The position numbers were made by a program, and so were the translations under genes. From positions 124,001 to 188,000 of the forward strand of contig NZ_RCWE01000005.1 of NCBI RefSeq assembly GCF_018448925.1: DNA of 64,000 bases, written 5' to 3'. The number at the start of each line of letters is the position of its first letter. Positions within the stretch are counted from its first letter, which is position 1. Below are positions 16,411 to 27,172 of the stretch, piece after piece. The notes below the pieces were generated by a model. The model was given only the letters and a program-made list of their open reading frames with translations, was not told the origin of the DNA and did not search any database. This DNA is from Photorhabdus akhurstii. Its GTDB lineage: Bacteria > Pseudomonadota > Gammaproteobacteria > Enterobacterales > Enterobacteriaceae.

Positions 16411-19308
16411 TTACAACGCGGCAATCGTTTCTTTCTGAGCCAGCAGCTTCTCTTTTGATGTATTGCAGCTTGCCAGACGTTCACGCTCTTTGGCGACAAC
16501 AGCTTCGGGCGCACGGCTGACGAAACCTTCATTTGACAGCTTGCCTTCAATGCTGCCAATCTCTTTATCCAGTTTCTCAATCTCTTTATTCAAACGGCTT
16601 AGTTCGGCCTCTTTATCCACTAAGCCAGCCATTGGAATTAATACTTCTGCGCCATTAATCAGTTTAGTGACAGAAATCGGCGCTTCTTCACCCGCAGAGA
16701 GAAGCGTGACAGAAGATAATCGGCCCATTGCCTGAATGAAATTCAGGTTTTCCGCTACACGACGTTGTGCATCAGCATCGGCATTACGTAGCAAAACTTC
16801 CAGTGGTTTGCCTGGTGCGATATTCATTTCAGCACGGATATTACGTACTGCAATAATCGCTTCCTTAATCCATTCCAGATCGTTCAGCGCCAGTTCATCA
16901 GTTTTCGCTAGATCAAATTCAGGGAATCGTTGCAGCATAATAGTATCTGCTTCAATTCCTTTAACCACTTTCACCCGTTGCCAGATGGTTTCAGTGATAA
17001 ATGGAATAATTGGGTGAGCCAGGCGCAATAATCCTTCCAGAACTTCGATCAGAGTATGACGGGCGCCACGAACTTCTGCCTCTGAACCTTTGTTAATTGC
17101 CGGTTTAGATAGCTCCAGATACCAGTCACAGAACTGGTTCCAGGTGAATTCATAAAGAATATTGGCAGCCATATCAAAACGATATGTATCCAGTGCTTCA
17201 CGGTAAGCTTTTACTGTCTGGTTAAATTCAGCCAGAATCCAACGATCAGCCAGTGACAGCACTATTTCACCGCCATTTTGGCCGCAATCCTGACCTTCTG
17301 TATTCATTAGAACAAAGCGGCTGGCATTCCACAATTTGTTACAGAAATTACGGTAGCCTTGCAGGCGTTTCATATCCCAGTTGATATCACGACCTGTTGA
17401 GGCCAGCGCTGCTAACGTAAAGCGTAGGGCATCGGTACCATGCGCTTCGATACCTGCCGGGAACTGCTTCTCGGTACGTTTGCGGATTTTTTCGGCCAAC
17501 TGTGGCTGCATCATATTACCAGTACGTTTTTCTAGCAGATCTTCCAGAGAAATACCGTCAACCATGTCCAGTGGGTCAATGACATTCCCTTTGGATTTGG
17601 ACATCTTCTGACCTTCTTCATCCCGGATAAGACCGGTCATGTAGACAGTCTTAAAGGGAACCTGAGGTTTGCCATTTTCATCTTTGATGAAATGCATGGT
17701 CATCATGATCATGCGAGCAATCCAGAAAAAGATGATATCAAAACCGCTCACCAACACATCGGTTGGGTGGAAAGTTTTCAACGCCTCGGTTTGTTCAGGC
17801 CAGCCAAGGGTAGAGAAAGTCCATAAACCGGAAGAGAACCAGGTATCCAGTACATCTTCATCCTGGTTTAAAGCGATGTTCGCGCCCAGATTGTTTTCAC
17901 GGCGGACTTCTTCTTCACTGCGACCAACATAAACATTACCGTTGGCGTCATACCATGCCGGAATACGGTGGCCCCACCATAATTGACGAGAGATACACCA
18001 ATCCTGAATATCGCGCATCCAGGAGTAATACATATTTTCATACTGCTTAGGTACAAACTGGATATCGCCATTTTCAACGGCTTCGATAGCCACTTTCGCC
18101 AGAGGCGCGGTACGGACATACCATTGATCAGTCAGCATGGGTTCAATAACCACACCGCCGCGGTCGCCATAAGGAACAGTCAGATCATGAGGTTTAATTT
18201 CAACCAGCAGGCCTAGTTTTTCGAACTCAGCAACCATCGCTTTACGAGCTGCAAAACGTTCCATGCCTTGGTATTCAACCGGAATATCAGAGCTGTAAAC
18301 ATCAGAAATTTCGCCATTGGTATCGAAAACTTCGGCTGCATGACGGATGTTGCCATCAAGGGTCATGATATTGATCATCGGCAGGGCATGGCGCTTACCG
18401 ACTTCATAGTCATTGAAGTCATGGGCAGGTGTAATTTTTACGCAACCGGTACCTTTTTCCATATCCGCGTGTTCATCACCGACAATAGGAATGCGGCGGT
18501 TAACCAATGGCAGAATAATCTCTTTGCCGATTAAATCCTTGTAACGCGGATCTTCCGGGTTAACTGCCACGCCGGTATCGCCTAACATCGTTTCAGGCCG
18601 GGTAGTTGCAACGATCAGATAATCTTTCCCTTCTGCGGTCGTGACACCATCGGCCAATGGATAACGCAGATGCCACATAGAACCTTTCACTTCACGGTTC
18701 TCAACTTCCAGATCGGAAATCGCAGTGTGCAATTTCGGGTCCCAGTTAACCAGCCGTTTCCCCCGATAAATGAGATTCTCTTGATACAGACGGACAAAGG
18801 CTTCTTTTACGGCGTTGGACAGACCTTCATCCATAGTGAAACGCTCGCGCTCCCAGTCAACGGAGTTACCCAGACGACGCATCTGATTGGTAATCGTGCC
18901 GCCGGATTCTGCTTTCCACTGCCAGATCTTATCGATAAACGCATCACGGCCATAATCGTGGCGGGTTTTGCCTTCTTCTGCTGCGATCTTGCGCTCAACC
19001 ACCATTTGAGTGGCAATACCTGCGTGGTCAGTACCGGACTGCCACAACGTATTTTTACCCTGCATCCGCTGATAGCGGATCATGGTATCCATAATGGTTT
19101 GCTGAAACGCATGGCCCATATGTAGGCTGCCGGTCACGTTTGGCGGCGGGATAACAATACAGAAACTCTCACGGCTGGTATCGCCGTTCGGCTTGAAGTA
19201 ACCACTTTTCTCCCAATGGTTATAAAGAGGCTGTTCAATTTCTTTAGGATTGTACGTTTTATCGAGAGATGGCTCGGCTTGCGTTTGAGTTGCGGGTGTT
19301 TTTTCCAT
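16411..19308 (-). CDS. valS: Valyl-tRNA synthetase
   Basis: A class I aminoacyl-tRNA synthetase that charges tRNA-Val and edits mis-activated threonine. At 965 aa it is close to the E. coli 951. The HIGH-type motif [15 protein letters not shown] is near residue 53 and the KMSKS motif [16 protein letters not shown] near 565. The CP1 editing domain carries [20 protein letters not shown], and the C-terminal coiled coil is visible ([20 protein letters not shown]). It is followed by an intrinsic terminator and preceded 13 bp upstream by holC, the conserved pepA-holC-valS order. Confidence 0.97.
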   Translation of the reverse strand: MEKTPATQTQAEPSLDKTYNPKEIEQPLYNHWEKSGYFKPNGDTSRESFCIVIPPPNVTGSLHMGHAFQQTIMDTMIRYQRMQGKNTLWQSGTDHAGIATQMVVERKIAAEEGKTRHDYGRDAFIDKIWQWKAESGGTITNQMRRLGNSVDWERERFTMDEGLSNAVKEAFVRLYQENLIYRGKRLVNWDPKLHTAISDLEVENREVKGSMWHLRYPLADGVTTAEGKDYLIVATTRPETMLGDTGVAVNPEDPRYKDLIGKEIILPLVNRRIPIVGDEHADMEKGTGCVKITPAHDFNDYEVGKRHALPMINIMTLDGNIRHAAEVFDTNGEISDVYSSDIPVEYQGMERFAARKAMVAEFEKLGLLVEIKPHDLTVPYGDRGGVVIEPMLTDQWYVRTAPLAKVAIEAVENGDIQFVPKQYENMYYSWMRDIQDWCISRQLWWGHRIPAWYDANGNVYVGRSEEEVRRENNLGANIALNQDEDVLDTWFSSGLWTFSTLGWPEQTEALKTFHPTDVLVSGFDIIFFWIARMIMMTMHFIKDENGKPQVPFKTVYMTGLIRDEEGQKMSKSKGNVIDPLDMVDGISLEDLLEKRTGNMMQPQLAEKIRKRTEKQFPAGIEAHGTDALRFTLAALASTGRDINWDMKRLQGYRNFCNKLWNASRFVLMNTEGQDCGQNGGEIVLSLADRWILAEFNQTVKAYREALDTYRFDMAANILYEFTWNQFCDWYLELSKPAINKGSEAEVRGARHTLIEVLEGLLRLAHPIIPFITETIWQRVKVVKGIEADTIMLQRFPEFDLAKTDELALNDLEWIKEAIIAVRNIRAEMNIAPGKPLEVLLRNADADAQRRVAENLNFIQAMGRLSSVTLLSAGEEAPISVTKLINGAEVLIPMAGLVDKEAELSRLNKEIEKLDKEIGSIEGKLSNEGFVSRAPEAVVAKERERLASCNTSKEKLLAQKETIAAL

Positions 19309-19321
19309 TTTATCTTGATAC

Positions 19322-19771
19322 TTAGTATGTTGGCGGCGTTGCCGTGGTCAAATTAAAGCCGACGCTGCGATATGATTTATATCGTTCACGCGCTAACTGT
19401 TTCAAATTTTCATCTATAGGAACGAAGTCTATCACTTCATGGAAAGCGGTGGCAAAGTCTGCAAATTGCGGCAACAGATTTATTAAGATATCACGAGGGG
19501 CATTTCCCCGTTTTTGCGGCCAACATAACTCAACTGGCGCACCATATCTTGGCCCTTCACCAGCAAGATTATGTGGGACGAACTGATGAGGCTCCCGTTG
19601 CCATAAGGCTTCATCTAACTTTTCTGCCTGTAGCTGGTTTTCACAGGCAATTAGCACCCGTTTTCCTGCTCGCCATTGGTCGGCCGCAAATTGACATGCC
19701 AGCCATTCGTGAGCTTGCAAATCTGCCTGAGGTGATGGCTGTTCCAGTAAATAAAACGTGGCACTTTTCAT
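19322..19771 (-). CDS. holC: DNA polymerase III subunit chi
   Basis: A 149-aa clamp-loader accessory subunit that links the replisome to single-strand binding protein. Recognised by [51 protein letters not shown] and the C-terminal [19 protein letters not shown]. An in-frame ATG exists nine codons upstream at 19798, but the family N-terminus starts at 19771. It lies between pepA and valS. Confidence 0.93.
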   Translation of the reverse strand: MKSATFYLLEQPSPQADLQAHEWLACQFAADQWRAGKRVLIACENQLQAEKLDEALWQREPHQFVPHNLAGEGPRYGAPVELCWPQKRGNAPRDILINLLPQFADFATAFHEVIDFVPIDENLKQLARERYKSYRSVGFNLTTATPPTY

Positions 19772-19789
19772 AATGTCTCTGTTACGGAG

Positions 19790-19813
19790 AAAGGGCATTG
19801 TTAAATGCCCTTT
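19790..19813 (-). terminator. Terminator/attenuator between pepA and holC
   Basis: AAAGGGCATT and AATGCCCTTT form a perfect 10-bp stem with a 4-nt loop (TAAC on the minus strand), followed by CTC rather than a long T run. It probably reduces read-through from pepA into holC-valS. Confidence 0.6.
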
Positions 19814-19837
19814 TGATAAACTAAGAGAGGAATCAAA

Positions 19838-21358
19838 TCAATCGTCGTTATTGATACCGGCACTTCCCGCCCGATTTAACAGGAATTGTGACAGCAGTGC
19901 AACCGGGCGACCTGTTGCGCCTTTTGCTTTACCTGAACGCCAGGCCGTACCCGCGATATCCAGATGCGCCCAGTGATATTTTGTTGCGAAGCGAGACAGG
20001 AAACAGGCTGCGGTAATCGCACCACCCGCACTGCCGCCGGTATTCGCCAGATCGGCAAAGTTAGAATCGATTTGCTCGAGGAACTCGTCAGTCATTGGCA
20101 GACGCCATGCGCGATCACCGGATTGTTCTGAGGCATTGAGTAACTCATGGGCCAGTGGATTATGGTTGGATAACAATCCACTGTAATGGTTACCAAGCGC
20201 CGTTATGCAAGCCCCGGTTAGTGTAGCGATATCAATGACCAATTCTGGATCAAAACGTTCAACGTAAGTTAACGCATCGCACAGAACCAGACGGCCTTCG
20301 GCATCGGTGTTGAGTACTTCGACAGTCTGACCAGATAGGGTGGTTAAAATATCTCCAGGTCGGTAAGCGCGACCCCCTGGCATATTCTCGCAGCCTGCCA
20401 TGACGCCGATGACATTGAGTGGTAATTGTAGCTCAGAAACCACACGCATTACGCCATAAACCGTTGCCGCTCCACACATATCATATTTCATCTCATCCAT
20501 GCCGCCAGCAGATTTGATTGAAATACCGCCGGAGTCAAAAGTCAGGCCCTTGCCAACCAGAATGATGGGTTTGGCATTTTTATCAGAACTGCCTTTATAT
20601 TCCATGACTGACATCAGAGATTCATTCTGAGAGCCTTGACCAACCGCCAGGTAGGCATGCATGCCTAGCTCTTTCATCTGCTCTTCACCAATCACTTTTG
20701 TTGTAATATGGCTATTGGCAGAATCTGCGAGCTGGCGTGCCTGAGAAGCCAGATAAGCTGCATTACAGATATTGGGTGGCATGTTACCAAGATCTTTGGT
20801 CGCTTTGATACCGGCAGCAATGGCAAGGCCGTGTTGGATTGCACGTTCACCGCTGGTTAGCTCCCGACGGGTCGGAACATTGAAAACCATCTTACGCAGT
20901 GGGCGGCGCAACTCATTTTTATTACTTTTTAGCTGGTTGAAAACATAGAGAGACTCTTTCGCTGTTTCCACCGCTTGGCGTACCTTCCAATAATTATTGC
21001 GGCCTTTAACATGCAGTTCTGTTAAGAAGCAAACTGCTTCCATTGAACCCGTTTCATTGAGGGTATTGATAGTTTTCTGAATAATCTGTTTATACTGGCG
21101 TTCATCCAATTCGCGCTCTTTACCACAGCCGATAAGCAGAATACGCTCAGATAACACATTGGGAACATGATGCAGCAGCAGTGATTGACCAACTTTGCCT
21201 TCTAGTTCACCGCGACGCAGCAATGCACTGATGTAACCGTCACTTATTTTATCGAGTTGTTCAGCGATAGAGGAAAGGCGACGAGGTTCGAAAACGCCGA
21301 CAATGATACATGCACTACGTTGTTTCTCCGGGCTACCGCTTTTTACACTAAACTCCAT
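19838..21358 (-). CDS. pepA: Leucyl aminopeptidase A (PepA)
   Basis: A 506-aa hexameric M17 zinc/manganese aminopeptidase; in E. coli it also binds DNA as an accessory factor in cer-Xer recombination and represses carAB. The M17 signature [16 protein letters not shown] is near residue 353. Metal ligands lie in [15 protein letters not shown] and [13 protein letters not shown]. The N-terminal DNA-binding-type domain is complete. A GGAG site precedes the ATG. It is divergent from lptF, as in E. coli. Confidence 0.96.
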   Translation of the reverse strand: MEFSVKSGSPEKQRSACIIVGVFEPRRLSSIAEQLDKISDGYISALLRRGELEGKVGQSLLLHHVPNVLSERILLIGCGKERELDERQYKQIIQKTINTLNETGSMEAVCFLTELHVKGRNNYWKVRQAVETAKESLYVFNQLKSNKNELRRPLRKMVFNVPTRRELTSGERAIQHGLAIAAGIKATKDLGNMPPNICNAAYLASQARQLADSANSHITTKVIGEEQMKELGMHAYLAVGQGSQNESLMSVMEYKGSSDKNAKPIILVGKGLTFDSGGISIKSAGGMDEMKYDMCGAATVYGVMRVVSELQLPLNVIGVMAGCENMPGGRAYRPGDILTTLSGQTVEVLNTDAEGRLVLCDALTYVERFDPELVIDIATLTGACITALGNHYSGLLSNHNPLAHELLNASEQSGDRAWRLPMTDEFLEQIDSNFADLANTGGSAGGAITAACFLSRFATKYHWAHLDIAGTAWRSGKAKGATGRPVALLSQFLLNRAGSAGINNDD

Positions 21359-21644
21359 GCGTTCTCCTGAATCTTAAAGACAAAGACGGATGCTATCGCT
21401 AAAATATAGCGTTCCGCATTAATCTACCCCATAGAAAATTAACTATTTATGTTAAGCTAAACCCACTATTTGTTATTGTTTAGCTAACTATATAAGTATG
21501 TTCTGATTGGGAACCTGAATATGGAATGCTTCGATATCATTTTAGCAGTGAGGAAGCCAAACTGATGCACATAATAAATGGTATATATACAATGAAGTTA
21601 GCGATTTTCCTGCAAAAAGACAAGTTTTCACAGGCGTAATAAGC

Positions 21645-22745
21645 GTGATCATCATTAGATATCTAGTACGGGAAACCCTGAAAAGCCAAGTTGCGATACT
21701 TTTTATCCTTTTACTCATCTTTTTCTGTCAAAAGTTAGTAGAAGTTTTGGGTGCCGCAGTGGAAGGGGACGTCCCGGCAAACTTAGTTTTATCCTTATTA
21801 GGATTAGGCGTGCCTGAAATGGCGCAGTTGATTTTGCCCCTGAGTCTGTTTCTTGGGGTATTGATGACTTTCAGTAAACTCTATACTGAAAGTGAAATAA
21901 CTGTTATGCATGCGTGTGGCTTAGGCAAGCGTGTGCTGGTGGTTTCGGCGCTTATTCTGGCGTTGTTAACTTCCGCGTTAGCGGCAGTGAATGTCATTTG
22001 GCTCATGCCGTGGTCCTCGAAATATCAAGAGCATGTGGTGGCTGATGCTAAAGCTAATCCAAGTTTAGCGGCGATCATGGAAGGGAGGTTCAAACCTTCC
22101 GACGATGGTAATTTGGTGCTCTATATTGGCAACGTGCATGGCAATAAATTTGAAAACGTATTCCTTGCCCAACTTCGTCCCGTTGATAACCAGCGTCCTT
22201 CTGTGGTGATCTCTGATGGTGGTCATATGGTGGAGCGGCCTGATGGCAAACAGGTAGTTATCCTTAATCATGGCACCCGTTATGAAGGTACTGCCATGTT
22301 GCGTAATTTTAGGATCACTGAATTCCGTGATTATCAAGCAATTGTTGGGCATCAGACATCAATCGTAGATAGTAATAAAGTTGAGCAGAAGTCTATTGTT
22401 CAGTTATGGCAGGATGATGATAAAGATTCCCGCGCTGAGTTCCATTGGCGTCTGACTCTGGTGCTTTCGGTACTGATTATGGCCATGATGGTTGTACCCT
22501 TAAGCGTGGTAAACCCGCGTCAAGGGCGAGTACTAAGCATGTTGCCAGCGATGCTGCTATATCTCATTTTCTTCTTACTACAAAGTTCCCTGCGTTCTAA
22601 CGGTAGTAAAGGCAAATTGGACCCCCTTATCTGGATGTGGTTGGTTAACGGGGCTTATTTGACGCTGGCGTTGGTTCTTAATATTTGGGATACCTTACCG
22701 ATGCGTAGGATTCGGGCTTGTTTCAAAGACAGAGGAGTAGCCTGA
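21645..22745 (+). CDS. lptF: LPS export ABC transporter permease LptF
   Basis: An inner-membrane subunit of LptB2FG, which extracts LPS from the inner membrane and passes it to LptC. 366 aa with six membrane helices: three N-terminal (MIIIRYLVRETLKSQ, PEMAQLILPLSLFLG), a periplasmic beta-jellyroll of about residues 125-260, and three C-terminal (VPLSVVNPRQGRVLSMLPAM). Translation starts at GTG 21645, matching the family N-terminus. Its stop codon overlaps the lptG start by one base. Confidence 0.96.
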   Translation: MIIIRYLVRETLKSQVAILFILLLIFFCQKLVEVLGAAVEGDVPANLVLSLLGLGVPEMAQLILPLSLFLGVLMTFSKLYTESEITVMHACGLGKRVLVVSALILALLTSALAAVNVIWLMPWSSKYQEHVVADAKANPSLAAIMEGRFKPSDDGNLVLYIGNVHGNKFENVFLAQLRPVDNQRPSVVISDGGHMVERPDGKQVVILNHGTRYEGTAMLRNFRITEFRDYQAIVGHQTSIVDSNKVEQKSIVQLWQDDDKDSRAEFHWRLTLVLSVLIMAMMVVPLSVVNPRQGRVLSMLPAMLLYLIFFLLQSSLRSNGSKGKLDPLIWMWLVNGAYLTLALVLNIWDTLPMRRIRACFKDRGVA

Positions 22746-23821
22746 TGTTTGGTGTATTGGATCGTTATATCGGGCGGACTATTCTACAGACTATTCTGAT
22801 GACGCTGTTTATGCTGGTATCACTTTCCGGCATTATTAAGTTTGTTGATCAGCTAAGAAAAGTGGGGCAGGGGGAATATACCACTATTTCCGCGGGTCTT
22901 TATGCTTTGTTAAGCGTACCGAAAGATATTCAGATATTTTTCCCGATGGCCGCTTTGCTTGGCGCTTTATTGGGGCTTGGTACGCTGGCAACCCGTAGTG
23001 AGTTGGTGGTCATGCAGGCTGCTGGATTTACCCGTATGCAAATTGCTGGTTCAGTGATGAAAACGGCTATTCCGTTGGTGATCCTGACAATGGTTATTGG
23101 TGAATGGGTCGCGCCACAAGGTGAACAGATGGCGCGTAATTACCGGGCTCAGAAGATGCTTGGTGGTTCTCTGGTTTCAACAACTAAAGGTATGTGGGCT
23201 AAAGATGGGGACGATTTTATCTACATCCAGCGGATTGTGAGTGATACAGAGATTAAAGGCGTCAATATCTATCATTTTAGTGATGATAAAAAACTACTCT
23301 CTGTAAAGTATGCAGCCAGTGCGGTTTATGATGAAGATAGCGACCTGTGGAAGCTTTCTCAGGTGGAAGAATCTGATCTGACAGACAGCAAAAAAATCAC
23401 TGGCTCACAACGTATTTCCGCTGACTGGAAAATTCTCCTGACGCCAGAACAGTTAAATGTGGTAGCGCTTGAGCCTGAAGCACTTTCCATTAGTGGTTTA
23501 TATCAGTACATCAAGTACCTTAAGCAGAGTGAGCAGGAGTCAGGACGTTATCAACTGAATATGTGGAAAAAAATATTTGCCCCACTTTCAGTTGCAGTAA
23601 TGATGTTGATGGCGCTCTCTTTCATCTTCGGACCATTGCGTACTGTGCCGATGGGGGTGAGGATAGTAACAGGGATCAGCTTTGGCTTCCTATTCTATGT
23701 ACTTAATGAGATTTTTGGCCCACTGAGCCTGGTGTACAACATGCCAGCGGTTCTGGCAGCACTGTTACCAAGCTTATCGTTTCTTATTGTGAGTATTTAC
23801 TTACTCCTTAAGAGACAGTAG
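22745..23821 (+). CDS. lptG: LPS export ABC transporter permease LptG
   Basis: Partner permease of LptF, 358 aa, with the same three-helix/jellyroll/three-helix plan. Key segments are FGVLDRYIGRTILQTILMT, ELVVMQAAGFTRMQIAGSVM (coupling region facing LptB), EWVAPQGEQMARNYRA and SFIFGPLRTVPMGVRIVTGI. The start is ATG 22745, one base overlapping the lptF stop and preceded by GGAG; an in-frame ATG nine codons upstream inside lptF is not the family N-terminus. Confidence 0.96.
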   Translation: MFGVLDRYIGRTILQTILMTLFMLVSLSGIIKFVDQLRKVGQGEYTTISAGLYALLSVPKDIQIFFPMAALLGALLGLGTLATRSELVVMQAAGFTRMQIAGSVMKTAIPLVILTMVIGEWVAPQGEQMARNYRAQKMLGGSLVSTTKGMWAKDGDDFIYIQRIVSDTEIKGVNIYHFSDDKKLLSVKYAASAVYDEDSDLWKLSQVEESDLTDSKKITGSQRISADWKILLTPEQLNVVALEPEALSISGLYQYIKYLKQSEQESGRYQLNMWKKIFAPLSVAVMMLMALSFIFGPLRTVPMGVRIVTGISFGFLFYVLNEIFGPLSLVYNMPAVLAALLPSLSFLIVSIYLLLKRQ

Positions 23822-23845
23822 TTTTTAGAAATCGGGGAACCATAG

Positions 23846-23876
23846 GGATAGGGTTTTTGGCTAAGAAACCCTATCC
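23846..23876. terminator. Hairpin between converging lptG and ampH
   Basis: GGATAGGGTTT and AAACCCTATCC form a perfect 11-bp stem with a 9-nt loop. There is no long T run on either side, so it may be a weak bidirectional terminator. Confidence 0.55.
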
Positions 23877-23906
23877 TGGATATCTCGATTTTACGACGTA
23901 AAAGAT

Positions 23907-25124
23907 TCAAGCTTGATGGTGATTTTTCGACAATGCGGTTACCAGTTGATTAACCCCCGTTGTTACACTACTGAACTGGCTGCGTTGTTTACGAGTAATT
24001 ACCACAAACACCCCGATATTTTGTTCGGGGATCATTGCCATATACGTATTAAACCCCCCGCCGCCACCGGTTTTCTGATAAATACCCGGTACATCGCCAC
24101 GGCCGTTCATGTAAACCCACCCAAGGCCAACGCCATCTGCCTGACCGGCAACATCCATCCCTTTAATTGAAGCCAGAGCGGAACGCTTAAAATAAATACC
24201 TTGTTCGCGACTCGCAGTTTGTTTACGTAACTGACTGTCTGATGATAAAAACTGCTGCATCCAGCGCTGCATATCTTTTGGCGTTGAATAAATTCCACCA
24301 CTGCCTGCTGCTGCAATCGTATTAAGACACGGACTCGGCTTATAACTTTCCATCAAACGAGCACACTGAGAATGGTTTGGTGTCAGTGTAGTGTCTTTCA
24401 TGTAATAAGGGCCAGTGATCTTATCGTATAACAAACGGGTGTATGGCTTACCTGTAGCCTTAGAGAGCGCATCTGCCAATAAATCATAAGCCAGATTAGA
24501 ATAAGATGCTGTTGTGCCTGGTGCGGAGTCTAATTGAGCTGTCTTTAACCAAGTCCAGCGGTTGGCTTGTGTAGGCCAGACAAAAACAGGACGCCCCCAT
24601 CTACCTCCCGGTTGCTCACGAGGTAAACCACTGGTATGGCTTGCCAGGTGGAATAACCGGATAGGTTGAAGAGGGCTATACAGGGGGACTTTCACGCCAT
24701 AATAACTATAATCCTGCAATGGATCGGTGGAGCGCAGAACCTCATCCTCTTCGAGCTTGATCATAACCTCACTGGTCATCAACTTAGTTAGCGAGGCAAT
24801 ACGAATGATTGAATCGGGTTTCGGACGGATGCCACTTCCCGGACGGGTTTCACCGAAACTGCGGTAAACCGTCTGATTATTATCAATCACCACCATCGCC
24901 ATGCCTTGCGCATTGCTGCCGCTGAAAATATCCTGTGCATACTGATCAACCAACTGTGAAGCTAGTTTTTTAGTTCTCACATTTCCTTCGAACACTTCCC
25001 ATTTCAATGGTTGTTTCTTCGGTTGCAGAAACTTTGCCGAATATGTTTTATCAGAAGAAGAACAGGCTGCGAGAGCCAACATCATGGTAGAAACAGAGAA
25101 GATCTTAAAAAACTGTTTATTCAT
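23907..25124 (-). CDS. ampH: AmpH-like DD-carboxypeptidase/DD-endopeptidase (class C beta-lactamase fold), predicted lipoprotein
   Basis: A 405-aa penicillin-binding protein related to E. coli AmpH, which trims and recycles peptidoglycan. Active-site motifs are present: SxxK in RIASLTKLMTSE (near 112), YxN in ASYSNLAYDLLADAL, and KTG in QKTGGGGGFNTYMAMIP. AmpH features ALPREQPGG-like (GLPREQPGGRWGRPVFVWPT) and GMDVAGQADGVGLGWVYM identify the subfamily. Unlike E. coli AmpH, the N-terminus ends with a lipobox (LALAACSSS), so it is probably a lipoprotein. It is unlikely to confer beta-lactam resistance. Confidence 0.85.
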   Translation of the reverse strand: MNKQFFKIFSVSTMMLALAACSSSDKTYSAKFLQPKKQPLKWEVFEGNVRTKKLASQLVDQYAQDIFSGSNAQGMAMVVIDNNQTVYRSFGETRPGSGIRPKPDSIIRIASLTKLMTSEVMIKLEEDEVLRSTDPLQDYSYYGVKVPLYSPLQPIRLFHLASHTSGLPREQPGGRWGRPVFVWPTQANRWTWLKTAQLDSAPGTTASYSNLAYDLLADALSKATGKPYTRLLYDKITGPYYMKDTTLTPNHSQCARLMESYKPSPCLNTIAAAGSGGIYSTPKDMQRWMQQFLSSDSQLRKQTASREQGIYFKRSALASIKGMDVAGQADGVGLGWVYMNGRGDVPGIYQKTGGGGGFNTYMAMIPEQNIGVFVVITRKQRSQFSSVTTGVNQLVTALSKNHHQA

Positions 25125-25189
25125 TTTGAATTGACCAATCAGGCATACTTCCGGTGAATACAGGAACAGGATAGAGAGACCAGAAACGG

Positions 25190-25276
25190 CTACTTATTCT
25201 TCTTAAACAATGCCATCAACGCACCAATGACAATGCCCAAAAAGATCCCGGCGCCAATCCAGCTAATAATCGTCAT
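25190..25276 (-). CDS. Small single-pass membrane protein (28 aa)
   Basis: A 28-codon ORF beginning MTIISWIGAGIFLGIVIGAL and ending in a basic tail FKKNK, the profile of a small inner-membrane protein with cytoplasmic C-terminus. GAGG stands 9 nt before ATG 25276; an ATG two codons upstream (25282) lies too close to it. It sits between ampH and the leucine tRNA. Function unknown. Confidence 0.55.
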   Translation of the reverse strand: MTIISWIGAGIFLGIVIGALMALFKKNK

Positions 25277-25556
25277 AACCATTTACCTCATAGCGAATTA
25301 TCATGCTGAGATTATATAAGGTGATTATAGGTTGTCTATCAGCGTCAGGTGGTTCGGCTAACGATGATTGTAAAAACTGTCTCGGGGGAGTTGTTTTTTC
25401 TCTGTTATTGTAGAGAAGGCGCTATTTCAGGTGGAAAAGATATTGCTGTGTGTGTTTATTTAGAGCTTTTATGTTCAGTAATTGAACTCGCATGTGTGTT
25501 GAGAGATAGGTTTGATCTTTTTTTCAACACTTAAACCAAAGTTAGAAGGATAACAG

Positions 25557-25584
25557 TTGCTAACAGATCGCTGACAGGTATAAT
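25557..25584 (+). promoter_or_regulatory. Promoter of tRNA-Leu
   Basis: TTGCTA and TATAAT with 16-bp spacing, followed by a GC-rich discriminator (GGCCC), typical of stable-RNA promoters; the tRNA starts 30 bp downstream. Confidence 0.75.
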
Positions 25585-25613
25585 GGCCCTCGTTTTCCGC
25601 ATACTACTTCAGT

Positions 25614-25698
25614 GCCGAAGTGGCGAAATCGGTAGACGCAGTTGATTCAAAATCAACCGCCTTCGGGTGTGCCGGTTCGAGTCCGGCCTTCGGCACCA
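25614..25698 (+). tRNA. leuX: tRNA-Leu (anticodon CAA)
   Basis: An 85-nt type II tRNA with encoded CCA. Acceptor arms are GCCGAAG and CTTCGGC. The anticodon stem GTTGA/TCAAC closes loop TTCAAAA with anticodon CAA (reads UUG). The variable arm is CCGCCTTCGGGTG and the T arm is GCCGGTTCGAGTCCGGC. It matches E. coli leuX in sequence and neighbourhood. leuX is a known integration hot spot, and an integrase remnant follows here. Confidence 0.97.
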
Positions 25699-25862
25699 TG
25701 ACTATGTTCATAGCAGTTCATCAAAGTCCACTTATCCAAGAAAACTCCTTATAAATCAAATAAAATAGTTTATCAAGGTCTATTATCGTCCGTTGCAATC
25801 CACATATCTGTGGGGGCATAATTGGGGGCATCTTCCGATTCGATTAATAATGTGCCCCCAAC

Positions 25863-26008
25863 ATGAAACTCAATGCCAGGCCAGGCAAATAGAGGCAGCA
25901 AAGCCAAAAGATAAAGCCTATAAACTCGCTGATGGTGGCGGGTTGTATCTGGAAATTACTCCGAGAGGTTCAAAATACTGGCGTATGAAATACTGTTGTG
26001 GTCAATAA
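25863..26008 (+). pseudogene. Tyrosine recombinase (island integrase), N-terminal remnant
   Basis: The N-terminal arm-binding domain of a P4-type integrase is readable: MKLNAR, then QIEAAKPKDKAYKLADGGGL and EITPRGSKYWRMKY. A five-base duplication (CAGGC repeated near 25880) shifts the frame after six codons, and the gene breaks off after about 50 codons just before an IS5-type remnant. A catalytic C-terminal piece lies at 27173-27520. It lies 165 bp after the leuX tRNA. The enzyme must be inactive. Confidence 0.85.
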
Positions 26009-26030
26009 AAATTGGTCACTAACTTAGATC

Positions 26031-26856
26031 CTGTCGTCATGAGAAATTTCGTGCAATAGTAATCCCCCTTATTCCATCATAAGAGCTGATTAACCATGAG
26101 CACACCTGCACGCCGCCGCCACGATATTTCAGATCGCGTCTGGAACCTGCTTGAACCTCATTTGCCGGGTCGGAAAGGTGCTTCGGGGCGTGTTGCTGAA
26201 GATAATCGACGTTTTATCAATGCCGTGTTTTGGATTTTATGGACGGGGCACCTTGGCGGGATCTGCATCCTGATTATGGCGACTGGAAAAATACCCATCG
26301 TCGTTTTTGCCGCTGGAGAGATAAAGGGATATGAGAAAAGCTGCTCGAACAATTGGTTAATGATCCCGATTTCGAATGGTTAATGATTGATGCCGGCCAT
26401 ATTAAAGTTCATTCCGATGCGGCGGGGGGCAAAAGCGGTAATCAGGATATGGGACTTACAAAAGGGAACTCAATACAAAGATGCACTTGGCTGTGGATGC
26501 GCATGGTATGCCGGTCAGAATTGTTATTACAAGCGGTACCACAGCGGATTGTTCACAAGCTGAGACCTTAATTGACGGATTTGATGCCGAGCACCTCTTG
26601 GCGGATAGAGGCTATGATAGCAACGCGATAGTAGAAAAAGCGGGGCAACAAGGCATGCAAGTTCAGATCCCCAGTCAGAAAAATCGAAAGGTTGCCAGAG
26701 AATACGACTGTGAGTTCTACCGACACCGTCATTTAGTTGAAAATGCGTTAAGCGCTGGCGTGGTATAGCCACTCGTTATGCAAAAAACAGCGCGTCTTTT
26801 CTTGCAGCAGTACAAATTCGCTGTCTTGTTCTTTGGCTAAAAATATCATGACGACA
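26031..26856 (+). mobile_element. IS5-family (IS427-like) insertion sequence, decayed
   Basis: An 826-bp element with terminal inverted repeats CTGTCGTCATGA (26031) and TCATGACGACAG (ending 26856). It contains a broken transposase frame. The size fits the IS427 group of IS5. No target-site duplication is obvious. It lies within the split integrase gene. Confidence 0.75.
26096..26850 (+). pseudogene. IS5-family transposase, multiply disrupted
   Basis: The frame starts MSTPARRRHDISDRVWNLLE and reads to INAVFWILWTG, then shifts. The continuation RDLHPDYGDWKNTHRRF appears in the next frame and is then stopped by TGA at the expected Trp of KGIWEKL. The DDE segments MIDAGHIKVHSDAAGGKSGN and HLLADRGYDSNAIVE lie in different frames, and the end after LVENA is rearranged. 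At least three lesions, so not functional. Confidence 0.85.
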
Positions 26857-27172
26857 GTGTCGTCTAGATTTCATGATATTTATATTTTTTTCAATTTAAC
26901 CAAATTAGATAATCTGAATTATAGGGTATTGCTGCATCATGGCGTGTGGATAGGGAAATCCGCATCAAATGACTTTTTTATATTGGTTTTGCTCGTTTTT
27001 AAGTCCTTTGAGTGCTCAAGTGGCAACATGTTAACCCACTGAAAACCAAAATGAATCAATAAATTTGAGAACAATCAGCTATGTTGAACTTCAAAGCAGG
27101 ATCGTTCGGTTTTATGACACGTAAACCTTAATGATCACGAACTATCGATTTGTGATGAATTGAAATGTATCT
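26857..27172. other. Unassigned spacer between IS remnant and integrase C-terminus
   Basis: About 315 bp, AT-rich. No gene, repeat or clear promoter seen. Confidence 0.5.

Noticed and set aside
25349-25534. 61-aa plus-strand ORF before the leucine tRNA
   Set aside because: No Shine-Dalgarno sequence, cysteine-rich random-looking composition, not conserved-looking.
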